This document shows positions 1-7,988 of a stretch of DNA of 9,698 nt, in pieces. The stretch comes from Pseudomonadales bacterium. GTDB lineage: Bacteria; Pseudomonadota; Gammaproteobacteria; Pseudomonadales; Azotimanducaceae. The notes under the pieces are model-generated. The model was not told the origin of the DNA and ran no database searches. It was given only the letters and a program-made list of their open reading frames with translations. Where the stretch lies: positions 1-9,698 of the forward strand of contig JAKUTI010000093.1 in NCBI GenBank assembly GCA_022448765.1, written 5' to 3'. The translations under genes were made by a program, and so were the position numbers. Position 1 is the first letter of the stretch. Every line of letters starts with the position of its first letter.

Positions 1-978
1 CATACCCAAGTCGCCACCCGCACTCGCGGACCCCGGATCCTCCGATACTCCTGTTGCCAATATCGCGAAGTCCTCACCAGCAAGTACGCGATTTCGAATA
101 TCCGTCATTTCTTCGAGAGCCTCCAACAGCGACCGCTTTTCATTCAACTCGAGGAGGATATGTGACGCTCGGCGTCGATCGCTCGATTCGGACGCACTCT
201 TGGCCGATTCATAAGCTGATCGAACGTCGTCAACCGAGACATCAACCCCATCGCGCTCGTCAAGATCTGAAAATTCCACGTACGCAAGATCAAACGACTC
301 TTCACTTACAAACTGATCCGCGTGCATTTGATAGAAATCTTCAATTTCCGTATCGCTCACGATCACGGGCTCTTCAAAAGTCGATGGATCAACAATCAGA
401 TACGCAACATCTCGAGTCTGATTAAGCATCAACGCTGCGTCTCGAATTTCGTTCGGGGTCGTAAACGCGGTGTCTTGGTATACGTTCACGAGCTGAGCTA
501 CTTGAGCATCAGTTTCCATTGCCGATTGAAAGCTCTGTGGCGAGTAGCCCGCATTCTGCAGGGCAGACCTATAAAGAGATTCGTTGAATACGCCATCGAC
601 CTGAAAGTTAGGATCCTCAGCGATTTCCTCGCGAAAGGACTCCGCCATGCCGGTCAAATCAAGATCGTCAGCCGTCTGCCGCAATAATGCTCGATTAATG
701 AGCGAATCAAGGACAACCTTCTGGGTTACAAGATTGTTAATGAGTTCGGTATCTGCCTCGCTTCCCATGCGAGATTGCAGGTTCCGTTTCTGTCGCTGCA
801 TTTCGACCTCTAACTCACGAAGCGTAATTTCATCCCCGTTAATGGAGGCTGCCCAAGGCTCATTATCAGTAAAAAAATTAAAGGTTCCGAACCCAAACAC
901 CACCAGGACAAAGCAAATGATCCCAACAATGATTTTCGCCCCTATCCCCTGAGCGCCATCTCGCATCTTCTGTAACAA
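1..978 (-). CDS. ppiD: PpiD, membrane-anchored periplasmic chaperone with parvulin domain (3' end cut off by window edge)
   Basis: The reading frame is open from position 978 to the left edge, giving 326 residues of a protein usually above 600. The order is: a short cytoplasmic N-terminus with the family-like opening MLQKMRDGAQGIGAK; one membrane anchor at about residues 14-36 (IIVGIICFVLVVFGFG); a SurA-N-like chaperone region from about 40 to 200 that includes FQVDGVFN; and the start of a parvulin (PpiC-type) domain near residue 270 (ASHILL, then GEDFAILA and GSASAGGDLG). The family is anchored in the inner membrane, faces the periplasm, and assists proteins leaving the Sec translocon. I chose a TTG start at 976-978 over ATG at 964-966. 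GGGAG at 989-993 lies 10 nt before TTG but 22 nt before ATG, and the longer N-terminus matches what I remember of Pseudomonas PpiD. The gene follows hupB, as in many gammaproteobacteria, with a terminator between them. Confidence 0.93.
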   Translation of the reverse strand, partial: MLQKMRDGAQGIGAKIIVGIICFVLVVFGFGTFNFFTDNEPWAASINGDEITLRELEVEMQRQKRNLQSRMGSEADTELINNLVTQKVVLDSLINRALLRQTADDLDLTGMAESFREEIAEDPNFQVDGVFNESLYRSALQNAGYSPQSFQSAMETDAQVAQLVNVYQDTAFTTPNEIRDAALMLNQTRDVAYLIVDPSTFEEPVIVSDTEIEDFYQMHADQFVSEESFDLAYVEFSDLDERDGVDVSVDDVRSAYESAKSASESSDRRRASHILLELNEKRSLLEALEEMTDIRNRVLAGEDFAILATGVSEDPGSASAGGDLGM

Positions 979-1003
979 ACTGTTTAATCTCCCGATAAAA
1001 CCC

Positions 1004-1037
1004 AAAAATAAAAAAGGCGCAAACAAGTTGCGCCTTT
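1004..1037 (-). terminator. Rho-independent terminator downstream of hupB
   Basis: A perfect 10-bp stem (1013-1022 with 1028-1037, AAAGGCGCAA against TTGCGCCTTT) closes a 5-nt loop. Read on the minus strand, it is followed by TTTATTTTT. It should end most hupB transcripts. Its T-tract stops about 10 nt before the ppiD ribosome binding site, so it also lies in the ppiD leader. The stem is symmetric, but the plus-strand side lacks a comparable T-tract (TTTAGTTTAG), and no plus-strand gene needs it. Confidence 0.88.
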
Positions 1038-1070
1038 AGTTTAGATCAATCCCCGGGGGTGAAGGGGGCC

Positions 1071-1100
1071 GGGCAGGTAAGTCGGTTCGACATCCCGCCC
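1071..1100 (-). other. Predicted RNA hairpin in the hupB-ppiD spacer
   Basis: On the minus strand, GGGCGGG (1100-1094) pairs with CCTGCCC (1077-1071) over 7 bp including one G.U. A small internal loop follows, then an apical stem GTCG/CGAC with a 3-nt loop. On the plus strand the G.U position becomes an A.C mismatch, so pairing is better in the hupB-sense RNA. No T-tract follows, so this is not a simple terminator. It could stabilise the hupB 3' end. Its function is unknown. Confidence 0.5.
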
Positions 1101-1129
1101 ACTCCCAGGCACTGTCTCGTCTAGCTGAG

Positions 1130-1402
1130 TTAGTTCAAGGAATCCTTCAGAGCTTTACCCGCCTTAAATGCTGGAGCCCGTGAGGCACTAATCTGTATCG
1201 GCGCTCCCGTCTGCGGGTTACGGCCCATCCTGGCCGCCCTATCCCTCACAGTAAAAGTACCGAAACCAACAAGCACCACTGGATCCGATTGCCTCAGCGA
1301 TCGACCGATCGCGCCCAGAGCGGCGTCCAACGCACGTCCAGCAGACGCTTTTGAGAGGTCGGCTTCGTCAGCAATTGCATCGATAAGTTCTGATTTGTTC
1401 AT
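1130..1402 (-). CDS. hupB: DNA-binding protein HU
   Basis: The product is 90 residues, the normal HU length. It is a small basic protein that binds and bends DNA as a dimer and compacts the nucleoid. The N-terminal helices (MNKSELIDAIADEADLSKA) form the dimer core. The HU/IHF signature spans about residues 46-65 (GFGTFTVRDRAARMGRNPQT), and the arm tip carries the RNP motif (RNPQTG). The C-terminus, APAFKAGKALKDSLN, is standard. Its position between lon and ppiD, and its sequence, favour HU-beta over IHF. The start is ATG with a weak AAAAGGG ribosome site 5 to 11 nt upstream. A good sigma-70 promoter lies in the gap to lon, and a strong terminator lies downstream, so hupB is probably its own transcription unit and made in large amounts. 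Confidence 0.96.
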   Translation of the reverse strand: MNKSELIDAIADEADLSKASAGRALDAALGAIGRSLRQSDPVVLVGFGTFTVRDRAARMGRNPQTGAPIQISASRAPAFKAGKALKDSLN

Positions 1403-1423
1403 ATAGGCCCTTTTAGGTTGATG

Positions 1424-1447
1424 GAGAAACGGCCGAAAGTCCGTCTC
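1424..1447 (-). other. Small hairpin in the hupB 5' leader
   Basis: In the roughly 46-nt untranslated leader expected from the promoter, ACGG pairs with CCGT around an 8-nt loop. After a 2-nt bulge, GAG pairs with CTC, giving 7 bp in all. It lies upstream of the weak ribosome site and does not cover it. Stability is modest, and I cannot say whether it has a role. Confidence 0.3.
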
Positions 1448-1454
1448 TGAGCGT

Positions 1455-1484
1455 CTTATAGCAGCGCACGAAAAACCCTGTCAA
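1455..1484 (-). promoter_or_regulatory. Sigma-70 promoter of hupB
   Basis: On the minus strand a perfect -35 box TTGACA (1484-1479) is followed by 18 bp and a -10 box TATAAG (1460-1455; shifting one base gives CTATAA with 17 bp). The predicted start near 1448 gives a leader of about 46 nt. A short dyad, CAAGC-n-GCTTG (1482-1492), overlaps the -35 box and could be an operator or chance. This is the best-matching promoter in the window. Confidence 0.8.
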
Positions 1485-1526
1485 GCCGCTTGTTAAAAGG
1501 GATCTATGGATTTCGCTCGTTAGTAG

Positions 1527-3944
1527 TCACTGAAGGTTGACAGCAGGACCATCATCCGTCGACTTTTCGATCGAGGCCATATCGGAATTCGCTAGTAATT
1601 CTTCGTCCCGTGGCGTTGGTTTTCGCTCCAACGCAAGATCGATGACTTGGTCCATCCACTTGACAGGACGAATATCTAAATCGCCTTTGATGTTGTCAGG
1701 GACCTCCTTCAGGTCGCGCTCATTTTCTTCGGGAATAATCACCAACTCGATCCCTCCACGGTGGGCGGCAAGAAGTTTTTCCTTAAGTCCTCCTATGGGT
1801 AGCACTTGCCCACGAAGGGTTATTTCGCCGGTCATCGCGACATCGGCTCGAACGGGAATCTCAGTCAACACGGAGACAACGGCAGTGCACATTCCAATAC
1901 CCGCGCTCGGACCGTCTTTCGGTGTCGCACCTTCTGGAACGTGGACATGGATATCAAGGGTCTCGTGGAAATCAAGAGGTACACCCAAAACCGACGCTCT
2001 ACTCCGCACAAACGTCAGCGCCGCCTGAATGGACTCTTGCATGACGTCTCCCAACGACCCTGTTTTGGTCTGCAGTCCTTTCCCCGGTACGGCGACCGCC
2101 TCAATGTTCAGCAACTCTCCGCCAACCTGCGTCCAAGCGAGCCCCGTGACTATCCCAACCTGGTTTTTTTCTTCGGCGCGCCCGTAATTAAACTTACGCA
2201 CGCCGTTGTAGTTTTCCAGCGCGTCGGGCTCAACCAGCCCCGCCTCCACACCGTCATCCAACGCTTGCTCGGTCACCAACTTTCTGCATAACTTTGCAAT
2301 CTCGCGTTCCAATCCCCTGACCCCTGCTTCCTTCGTGTAATAACGAATAAGATGTAACAACGCATCATCACCGATCGAAAACTTCTCTTTATCGCTCAAT
2401 CCGTTCAATCGTTTCTGCTTTGGGAGTAAAAATCTCGACGCAATATTCTTCTTTTCGTCTTCTGTGTACCCCGGCAAACGGATAATTTCCATTCGGTCCA
2501 GTAATGCTGGCGGAATATTCATCGAATTCGACGTACAGACAAAAAATACGTCAGAAAGGTCGTAATCTACTTCCAGGTAGTGATCGTTGAACGCATGGTT
2601 CTGCTCGGGGTCCAATACTTCGAGCAAGGCAGACGCGGGGTCTCCGCGAAAATCCATTCCTATTTTATCGACCTCATCGAGAAGAAAAAGCGGATTGCGG
2701 ACGCCTCCTTTAGCCAGTTTCTGTACGATTTTCCCCGGCATTGACCCGATGTACGTCCGGCGATGCCCACGAATCTCCGCCTCGTCTCGCATTCCTCCCA
2801 AAGCCATTCGAATGAATTCACGATTTGTAGCCCGAGCGATGGACTCACCTAGCGAAGTTTTTCCGACTCCGGGTGGCCCGACGAGGCAAAGAACCGGACC
2901 TTTGACCTTCCCTACACGTGCCTGTACCGCCAGAAACTCAAGAATCCGCTCTTTAACTTCATCCAAACCATAATGATCAGCGTCTAATCTTTCCTTCGCT
3001 TTACGAATATCTCTGCGAATTCTGGTCCGTTTCTTCCACGGCACGCTCAATAACCAATCCAGGTAACTCCGCGAAACGGTTGCTTCCGCGGACATAGGGG
3101 CCATGAGTTGAAGTTTCGAAAGTTCGGAAGTCGCCTTGGCCTTCGCGTCTTTCGACATACCAATATCTTCGATCCGTTTGCGAATTTCGTCGAGCTCATC
3201 TAGCGTCGTTTCATCGCTTCCCAGTTCCTTTTGAATCGCCTTCATTTGTTCGTTCAAGTAGTACTCGCGTTGACTCTTCTCCAACTGAGTCTTAACCCGA
3301 CCACGAATATTTTTTTCTAGCTCGTTTACGTCGATTTCCGAGTTCAACAAAGAGAAGAGTTTCTCCCGACGAGCCTGGATATCTATTGCTTCAAGAATGG
3401 ATTGCTTGTCGACTATGCTCAGTTCCAGTTGAGCCGCAATGGTGTCGATCAAGCGACCAGGATCATCGATGGATGCAACGCTCGCTACCACATCTTGAGT
3501 AAGCTGTTTTGTCGCCTTCACGTAACGATCAAATTCAGCCATCACCGATCGATTCGTCGCCTCTCGCTCGGGCTCGTCAAGTTCGGGAGGCTCTAATTCC
3601 TCCACCGTCGCCATCAGAAATTCGCCGTCATCGCTGAACCCGCGAATTGCCGCACGACTGCCCCCTTCGACGAGAACTTTGATTGTTCCATCAGGAAGCT
3701 TGAGAAGTTGCAACAGTGTGGCAACAGTTCCCACCTCGTAGAGATCACTTTCGTCCGGTTGTTCCGTATCAGACTCTCGTTTACTGACCAAAAAGACCTG
3801 TTTGTCTCCTGCCATCGCATAGTCGAGTGCTGCTATCGAGCGCGTTGTGCCCACAAACAACGGTTGTACGCCGTGGGGAAACACAACCATATCGCGAAGT
3901 GGAACTAGTGCCAGATCGTCAAGCAGGTTCGATTCAACTGTCAC
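1527..3944 (-). CDS. lon: Lon ATP-dependent serine protease
   Basis: The product has 805 residues, against 784 in E. coli, and covers the full LonA layout. The substrate-binding LON domain comes first (from PLRDMVVFPHGVQPLFVG, about 15-200), then a coiled-coil stretch with KSQREYYLNEQMKAIQKELG near 223-242. The AAA+ module has Walker A GPPGVGKT at 356-363 and Walker B LFLLDEVDK at 419-427. The protease domain has catalytic Ser680 in PKDGPSAG and Lys723 in GGLKEKLL. Lon forms a hexamer in the cytoplasm that unfolds and degrades misfolded and regulatory proteins. The start is GTG at 3942-3944, with an AGGGGG ribosome site 5 nt upstream. About 20 mostly polar and acidic residues extend past the usual end. 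It lies 105 nt downstream of clpX, and I see no clear promoter there, so it may be read through from clpX or use a heat-shock promoter I cannot identify. Confidence 0.97.
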   Translation of the reverse strand: MTVESNLLDDLALVPLRDMVVFPHGVQPLFVGTTRSIAALDYAMAGDKQVFLVSKRESDTEQPDESDLYEVGTVATLLQLLKLPDGTIKVLVEGGSRAAIRGFSDDGEFLMATVEELEPPELDEPEREATNRSVMAEFDRYVKATKQLTQDVVASVASIDDPGRLIDTIAAQLELSIVDKQSILEAIDIQARREKLFSLLNSEIDVNELEKNIRGRVKTQLEKSQREYYLNEQMKAIQKELGSDETTLDELDEIRKRIEDIGMSKDAKAKATSELSKLQLMAPMSAEATVSRSYLDWLLSVPWKKRTRIRRDIRKAKERLDADHYGLDEVKERILEFLAVQARVGKVKGPVLCLVGPPGVGKTSLGESIARATNREFIRMALGGMRDEAEIRGHRRTYIGSMPGKIVQKLAKGGVRNPLFLLDEVDKIGMDFRGDPASALLEVLDPEQNHAFNDHYLEVDYDLSDVFFVCTSNSMNIPPALLDRMEIIRLPGYTEDEKKNIASRFLLPKQKRLNGLSDKEKFSIGDDALLHLIRYYTKEAGVRGLEREIAKLCRKLVTEQALDDGVEAGLVEPDALENYNGVRKFNYGRAEEKNQVGIVTGLAWTQVGGELLNIEAVAVPGKGLQTKTGSLGDVMQESIQAALTFVRSRASVLGVPLDFHETLDIHVHVPEGATPKDGPSAGIGMCTAVVSVLTEIPVRADVAMTGEITLRGQVLPIGGLKEKLLAAHRGGIELVIIPEENERDLKEVPDNIKGDLDIRPVKWMDQVIDLALERKPTPRDEELLANSDMASIEKSTDDGPAVNLQ

Positions 3945-4049
3945 CGATTCCCCCTAGTACCAAAGGAACGTCGCGCGCATCATGAAAAAGGTTCAGAGGA
4001 AAAAGGTCGCAATCCAAGTTAGAAAATACCAATACTTACAGGAAATACC

Positions 4050-5330
<1,281 letters not shown>

Positions 5331-5447
5331 ACGAACTTTTCGCCCTTAGAAAGCGGCTCTTACCATGCTGTCTGAAACCATAATTTGCAAGTTTTATGCC
5401 TCTAGCCCGCAACTTCTCTACGTTGATCGTTCTTATTTGAGGGGGAT

Positions 5448-6083
5448 TTAGGCCTCTGCATCGCTTCCGTTTCGCGCATGTTGCACGGTGTCGACCAAAC
5501 CATATTGAAGTGCCTCTTCAGGATTCATCCAGTAATCCCGGTCAGTGTCTTCGGCAATCTTTTCAATGGTCTGCGACGTATGTGCAGCAAGGATTTCATT
5601 CAACCGCGTCCTTATCAGGACAATCTCACGAGCTTGAATCTCTATATCTGCGGCGACCCCCTGAGATCCGCCAGATGGCTGATGCAGCATCATCCTGGAG
5701 TTTGGAAGCGCGACGCGTTTTCCTTGAGCTCCCGCCGCCAGCAAGAATGCGCCCATGCTGGCCGCTTGCCCAACGCACATGGTGGCAATGTCGCAACGAA
5801 CGAATTGCATCGTGTCGTAAACGGACAAGCCTGCCGTTACCGACCCTCCGGGCGAATTAATGTATAGGTGTATGTCTTTGTCGGGGTTTTCTGATTCCAA
5901 CCACAAGAGTTGAGCCACAATCAGATTCGCAACGATGTCGTCCAAAGGCCCACAAAGAAAAACGATGCGTTCTTTCAGAAGTCTCGAGTATATGTCGTAA
6001 GAGCGTTCACCTCGGGCACTCTGTTCCAGCACCATCGGTACCAAGCCCAAGCTTCTATTTGGCATAGCAAAATCGTCGTTCAC
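5448..6083 (-). CDS. clpP: ClpP, proteolytic subunit of ClpXP/ClpAP
   Basis: The 211 residues match the family. The catalytic triad is Ser109 (GQAASMGA), His134 (MLHQP) and Asp183 (TDRDYW). Other conserved blocks are RGERSYDIYSRLLKERI, INSPGGSVTAGL and NPEEALQYGLVD. ClpP forms a barrel of two seven-subunit rings in the cytoplasm that degrades substrates threaded in by ClpX. The first residues up to about 12 are probably a short propeptide, as in E. coli. The start is GTG at 6081-6083, overlapping the tig stop as GTGA. GGAGGT at 6087-6092, inside the tig coding end, lies 3 nt upstream. That is rather close, but an ATG at 6063-6065 would leave 21 nt, so GTG is preferred. The overlap suggests translation coupled to trigger factor. 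Confidence 0.97.
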   Translation of the reverse strand: MNDDFAMPNRSLGLVPMVLEQSARGERSYDIYSRLLKERIVFLCGPLDDIVANLIVAQLLWLESENPDKDIHLYINSPGGSVTAGLSVYDTMQFVRCDIATMCVGQAASMGAFLLAAGAQGKRVALPNSRMMLHQPSGGSQGVAADIEIQAREIVLIRTRLNEILAAHTSQTIEKIAEDTDRDYWMNPEEALQYGLVDTVQHARNGSDAEA

Positions 6084-7456
6084 GTTACCTCCGTTTGGTC
6101 GTCGTCCGAGCCTTTTCCGTCTGTTTGATCAACCGAATTTTCTGGATCGGGCATGGTGGCCCGCCCTGACACAATATTGGTGTAGTCACTATCGAGCACC
6201 TCGACTTGAGCCACTTCTAGTACGTGGTCGACAACCTGATCTTCAAGAACCGAGAGTTGTATTTGCCGCAACTGTGTTTCATTTGAATAATACCAATTCA
6301 CGATTTGTTCTGGCTGGTCATAGGGTTTCGAAAGCTCGTCTACGCGCTCTCGCACGCGATCTTCATCCACCTTTAGATCGCACGTTTCTACGATACGGTT
6401 CACGACGAGACCGATGCGGACCCTTTTTTCAGCTTCCTCCACAAAAAGATCAGACGGTAACTGCGGCTTATCTGACGTGGGATCTATTCGTAACTGCTGG
6501 AGCATTTGTGTTCGCAGTGTTTCTGACTCACTCTCGACAAGAGATCTTGGGAGCTGAAATTCGTGAATCTCCGCAAGTCCATCCAAAACTTGGCGCTTCA
6601 CCTGACCGCGAGCTGCCGCTTTCAACTCGCGCTCCATGTTTTCGTGTATTTGGCTTCGAAAAGCCTCATCACCTCCTTCCTCGATACCAAAACTTGAAAA
6701 GAATTGCTCGTCCAAATCCGGCAAATGAGGAGCTTCGATTTTCTTGACAGTCAAATCGAACACCGCCTCCTTACCTTGCAATTTCTCCTCTTGATATTCG
6801 TCAGGGAATTTAACGGAGATAAGCTTATTTTCTCCGACATTCATTCCTCTAACACCGACATCAAGGTCTTCAATCATCTGGCCCTCGCCGACGAGAAAAG
6901 CAACGTCTTCCGCCGTGCTTCCTTCGAACAACTCACCAGCAATAGTGCCCACAAAATCTACCGTCAAGCGGTCTCCAATTTCGACCAGACGTTGCGTTTC
7001 ATGAAAGTGTTTTCTTTCTTGCCGTAAGCGTTCAATCATTGCGTCCAGATCCTCCTCTTGAACGCCACCCTCAGGCTTTTTAACGCAAACCTGACTGAGA
7101 TCCGACACTTCGAACAGCGGGAATACCTCGAAAGTCGCTGTAAATTCAAGATCGCCCCCAACGTCCATGTTGATCACGTCTAGCGCTGGAGATCCTGCGG
7201 GTGCAAGTTCCTCTTGTTGTAGCGCTTCCATATAGCTTGACTGAATCATTTCCTGAGCAACTTCTTGGCGTATGGAGGCTCCAAAACGACGTCGTACTTC
7301 TTTAAGCGGAACCTTGCCGGGTCGAAAGCCATCCAGTTTTACCCGCTGGGTCGTTTCTCTAAGTCTTTCGTTGATGCGCTGCTCAAAAGACTCCCCTTCA
7401 ACCGCAATTTTTAGCCGGCGTTCGAGCCCTCCAGTCGTTTCTATCGAGACTTCCAT
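6080..7456 (-). CDS. tig: Trigger factor, ribosome-bound chaperone and prolyl isomerase
   Basis: The product is 458 residues; E. coli trigger factor has 432. The N-terminal ribosome-binding domain (about 1-115) carries the signature GFRPGKVP at 43-50, the loop that docks at the tunnel exit near protein uL23. An FKBP-type prolyl isomerase domain follows at about 157-242 (EIGDRLTVDFVGTIAGELF, then MNVGENKLISVKFP). A helical C-terminal chaperone region makes up the rest. The last 28 residues or so are acidic and polar (QTDGKGSDDDQTEVT at the end), which accounts for most of the extra length. It binds nascent chains as they leave the ribosome. ATG lies 20 nt after the 3' end of tRNA-His, with a short AGG ribosome site 4 nt upstream, so no promoter fits directly in front of it. 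It is the first protein gene of the tig-clpP-clpX group. Confidence 0.97.
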   Translation of the reverse strand: MEVSIETTGGLERRLKIAVEGESFEQRINERLRETTQRVKLDGFRPGKVPLKEVRRRFGASIRQEVAQEMIQSSYMEALQQEELAPAGSPALDVINMDVGGDLEFTATFEVFPLFEVSDLSQVCVKKPEGGVQEEDLDAMIERLRQERKHFHETQRLVEIGDRLTVDFVGTIAGELFEGSTAEDVAFLVGEGQMIEDLDVGVRGMNVGENKLISVKFPDEYQEEKLQGKEAVFDLTVKKIEAPHLPDLDEQFFSSFGIEEGGDEAFRSQIHENMERELKAAARGQVKRQVLDGLAEIHEFQLPRSLVESESETLRTQMLQQLRIDPTSDKPQLPSDLFVEEAEKRVRIGLVVNRIVETCDLKVDEDRVRERVDELSKPYDQPEQIVNWYYSNETQLRQIQLSVLEDQVVDHVLEVAQVEVLDSDYTNIVSGRATMPDPENSVDQTDGKGSDDDQTEVT

Positions 7457-7476
7457 GAGACCTATTTATCTTGAAG

Positions 7477-7553
7477 TGGGGTGGATGATGGGGCTTGAAC
7501 CCACGACCGCCGGAACCACAATCCGGAGCTCTACCAGCTGAGCTACATCCACC
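7477..7553 (-). tRNA. tRNA-His (anticodon GUG)
   Basis: The 77-nt cloverleaf has the histidine-specific extra G at -1 opposite discriminator C73, outside a 7-bp acceptor stem GTGGATG/CATCCAC. The anticodon stem CCGGA/TCCGG closes the loop TTGTGGT, which reads GTG. The T-loop is GTTCAAG, and CCA is encoded. It is the last of three co-oriented tRNAs, and tig starts 20 nt after it. Confidence 0.97.
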
Positions 7554-7731
7554 ATTGAATCTAATTTCGACAATTCCAGATCCTCTAATAGCTCTAGAGC
7601 CGATCTCTTTCTTGGGGTGTCCACATCGATAAAGTCCGGAATCTCTATTCTTGAGGGCGCAAAAGACTATCAGAAAACATGGATCGGATCGCGAGGGTAC
7701 CCCACCTTTCTTTACTGCTTCAGCAATTGAG
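7554..7731. other. 178-nt spacer between tRNA-Arg and tRNA-His, no gene seen
   Basis: No ORF, T-loop consensus or convincing promoter or terminator is visible here, although any promoter private to tRNA-His and tig would have to lie here or inside tRNA-His. Two perfect palindromes occur: GCTCTAGAGC (7591-7600) and GGGTACCC (7695-7702). GGCGCAAAA (from about 7656) repeats the bases covering the 5' end of tRNA-Arg (7804-7812), which may be chance. Confidence 0.5.
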
Positions 7732-7808
7732 TGGCGCGCCTGGAAGGACTCGAACCTTCAACCCTCGGCTTAGAAGGCCGATGCTCTATCCCGTTGAGCT
7801 ACAGGCGC
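7732..7808 (-). tRNA. tRNA-Arg (anticodon UCU)
   Basis: The 77-nt cloverleaf has acceptor stem GCGCCTG/CAGGCGC, discriminator G and encoded CCA. The anticodon stem TCGGC/GCCGA closes the loop CTTCTAA, giving TCT, which reads AGA and probably AGG. The D-arm (AGCTCAACGGGATAGAGC) and the T-loop (GTTCGAGTC) are normal. It lies 25 nt downstream of tRNA-Pro and is probably co-transcribed with it. Confidence 0.97.
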
Positions 7809-7833
7809 AAAAAGATCGAACATTAACAACGTT

Positions 7834-7910
7834 TGGTCGGGGTAGAGAGATTTGAACTCCCGACATCCTGCTCCCAAAGCAGGCGCGCTACCAGACTGCG
7901 CTATACCCCG
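7834..7910 (-). tRNA. tRNA-Pro (anticodon UGG)
   Basis: The 77-nt cloverleaf has acceptor stem CGGGGTA/TACCCCG with the C1-G72 pair typical of bacterial tRNA-Pro, discriminator A and encoded CCA. The anticodon stem CCTGC/GCAGG closes the loop TTTGGGA, giving TGG, which reads CCA and other proline codons. It is the first gene of the minus-strand tRNA cluster. Confidence 0.97.
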
Positions 7911-7923
7911 CTGGATGGTTCCT

Positions 7924-7929
7924 ATCATA
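7924..7929 (-). promoter_or_regulatory. Putative -10 box of the tRNA-Pro cluster promoter
   Basis: TATGAT on the minus strand ends 13 nt before the tRNA-Pro 5' end, which places the start site about 6 nt upstream of the mature tRNA. Five of six bases match TATAAT. No good TTGACA lies 16-18 bp upstream, so the -35 assignment is open. A CGCTG/CAGCG inverted repeat (7950-7963) overlaps that region. Confidence 0.5.
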
Positions 7930-7988
7930 CATGTCACCACCGAGTCTTGCGCTGCGGGCAGCGTTTACGAAACGAGCTGTCGTTGATG

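Noticed and set aside
54..952. Three plus-strand ORFs at the left end (54-425, 322-687, 647-952)
   Set aside because: They are antisense to ppiD, whose continuous minus-strand frame carries recognisable SurA-N and parvulin motifs. The plus-strand products resemble no family I know.
1537..2973. Long plus-strand ORFs inside lon (1537-2028, 1806-2291, 2587-2973)
   Set aside because: They are shadows of the conserved lon coding sequence, have no ribosome sites or motifs, and overlap one another.
4022..4049. Direct repeat GAAAATACC / GGAAATACC between clpX and lon
   Set aside because: It has two imperfect 9-nt copies in AT-rich spacer, too short to separate from chance. I also looked there for a sigma-32 or sigma-70 promoter and found none convincing.
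5478..5867. Two overlapping plus-strand ORFs inside clpP
   Set aside because: They are antisense to the ClpP catalytic core and only reflect its codon constraints.
7272..7541. Plus-strand ORF ending in GLEPTTAGTTIRSSTS
   Set aside because: It is antisense to the tig start and to tRNA-His. The tail is again the translated complement of a tRNA.
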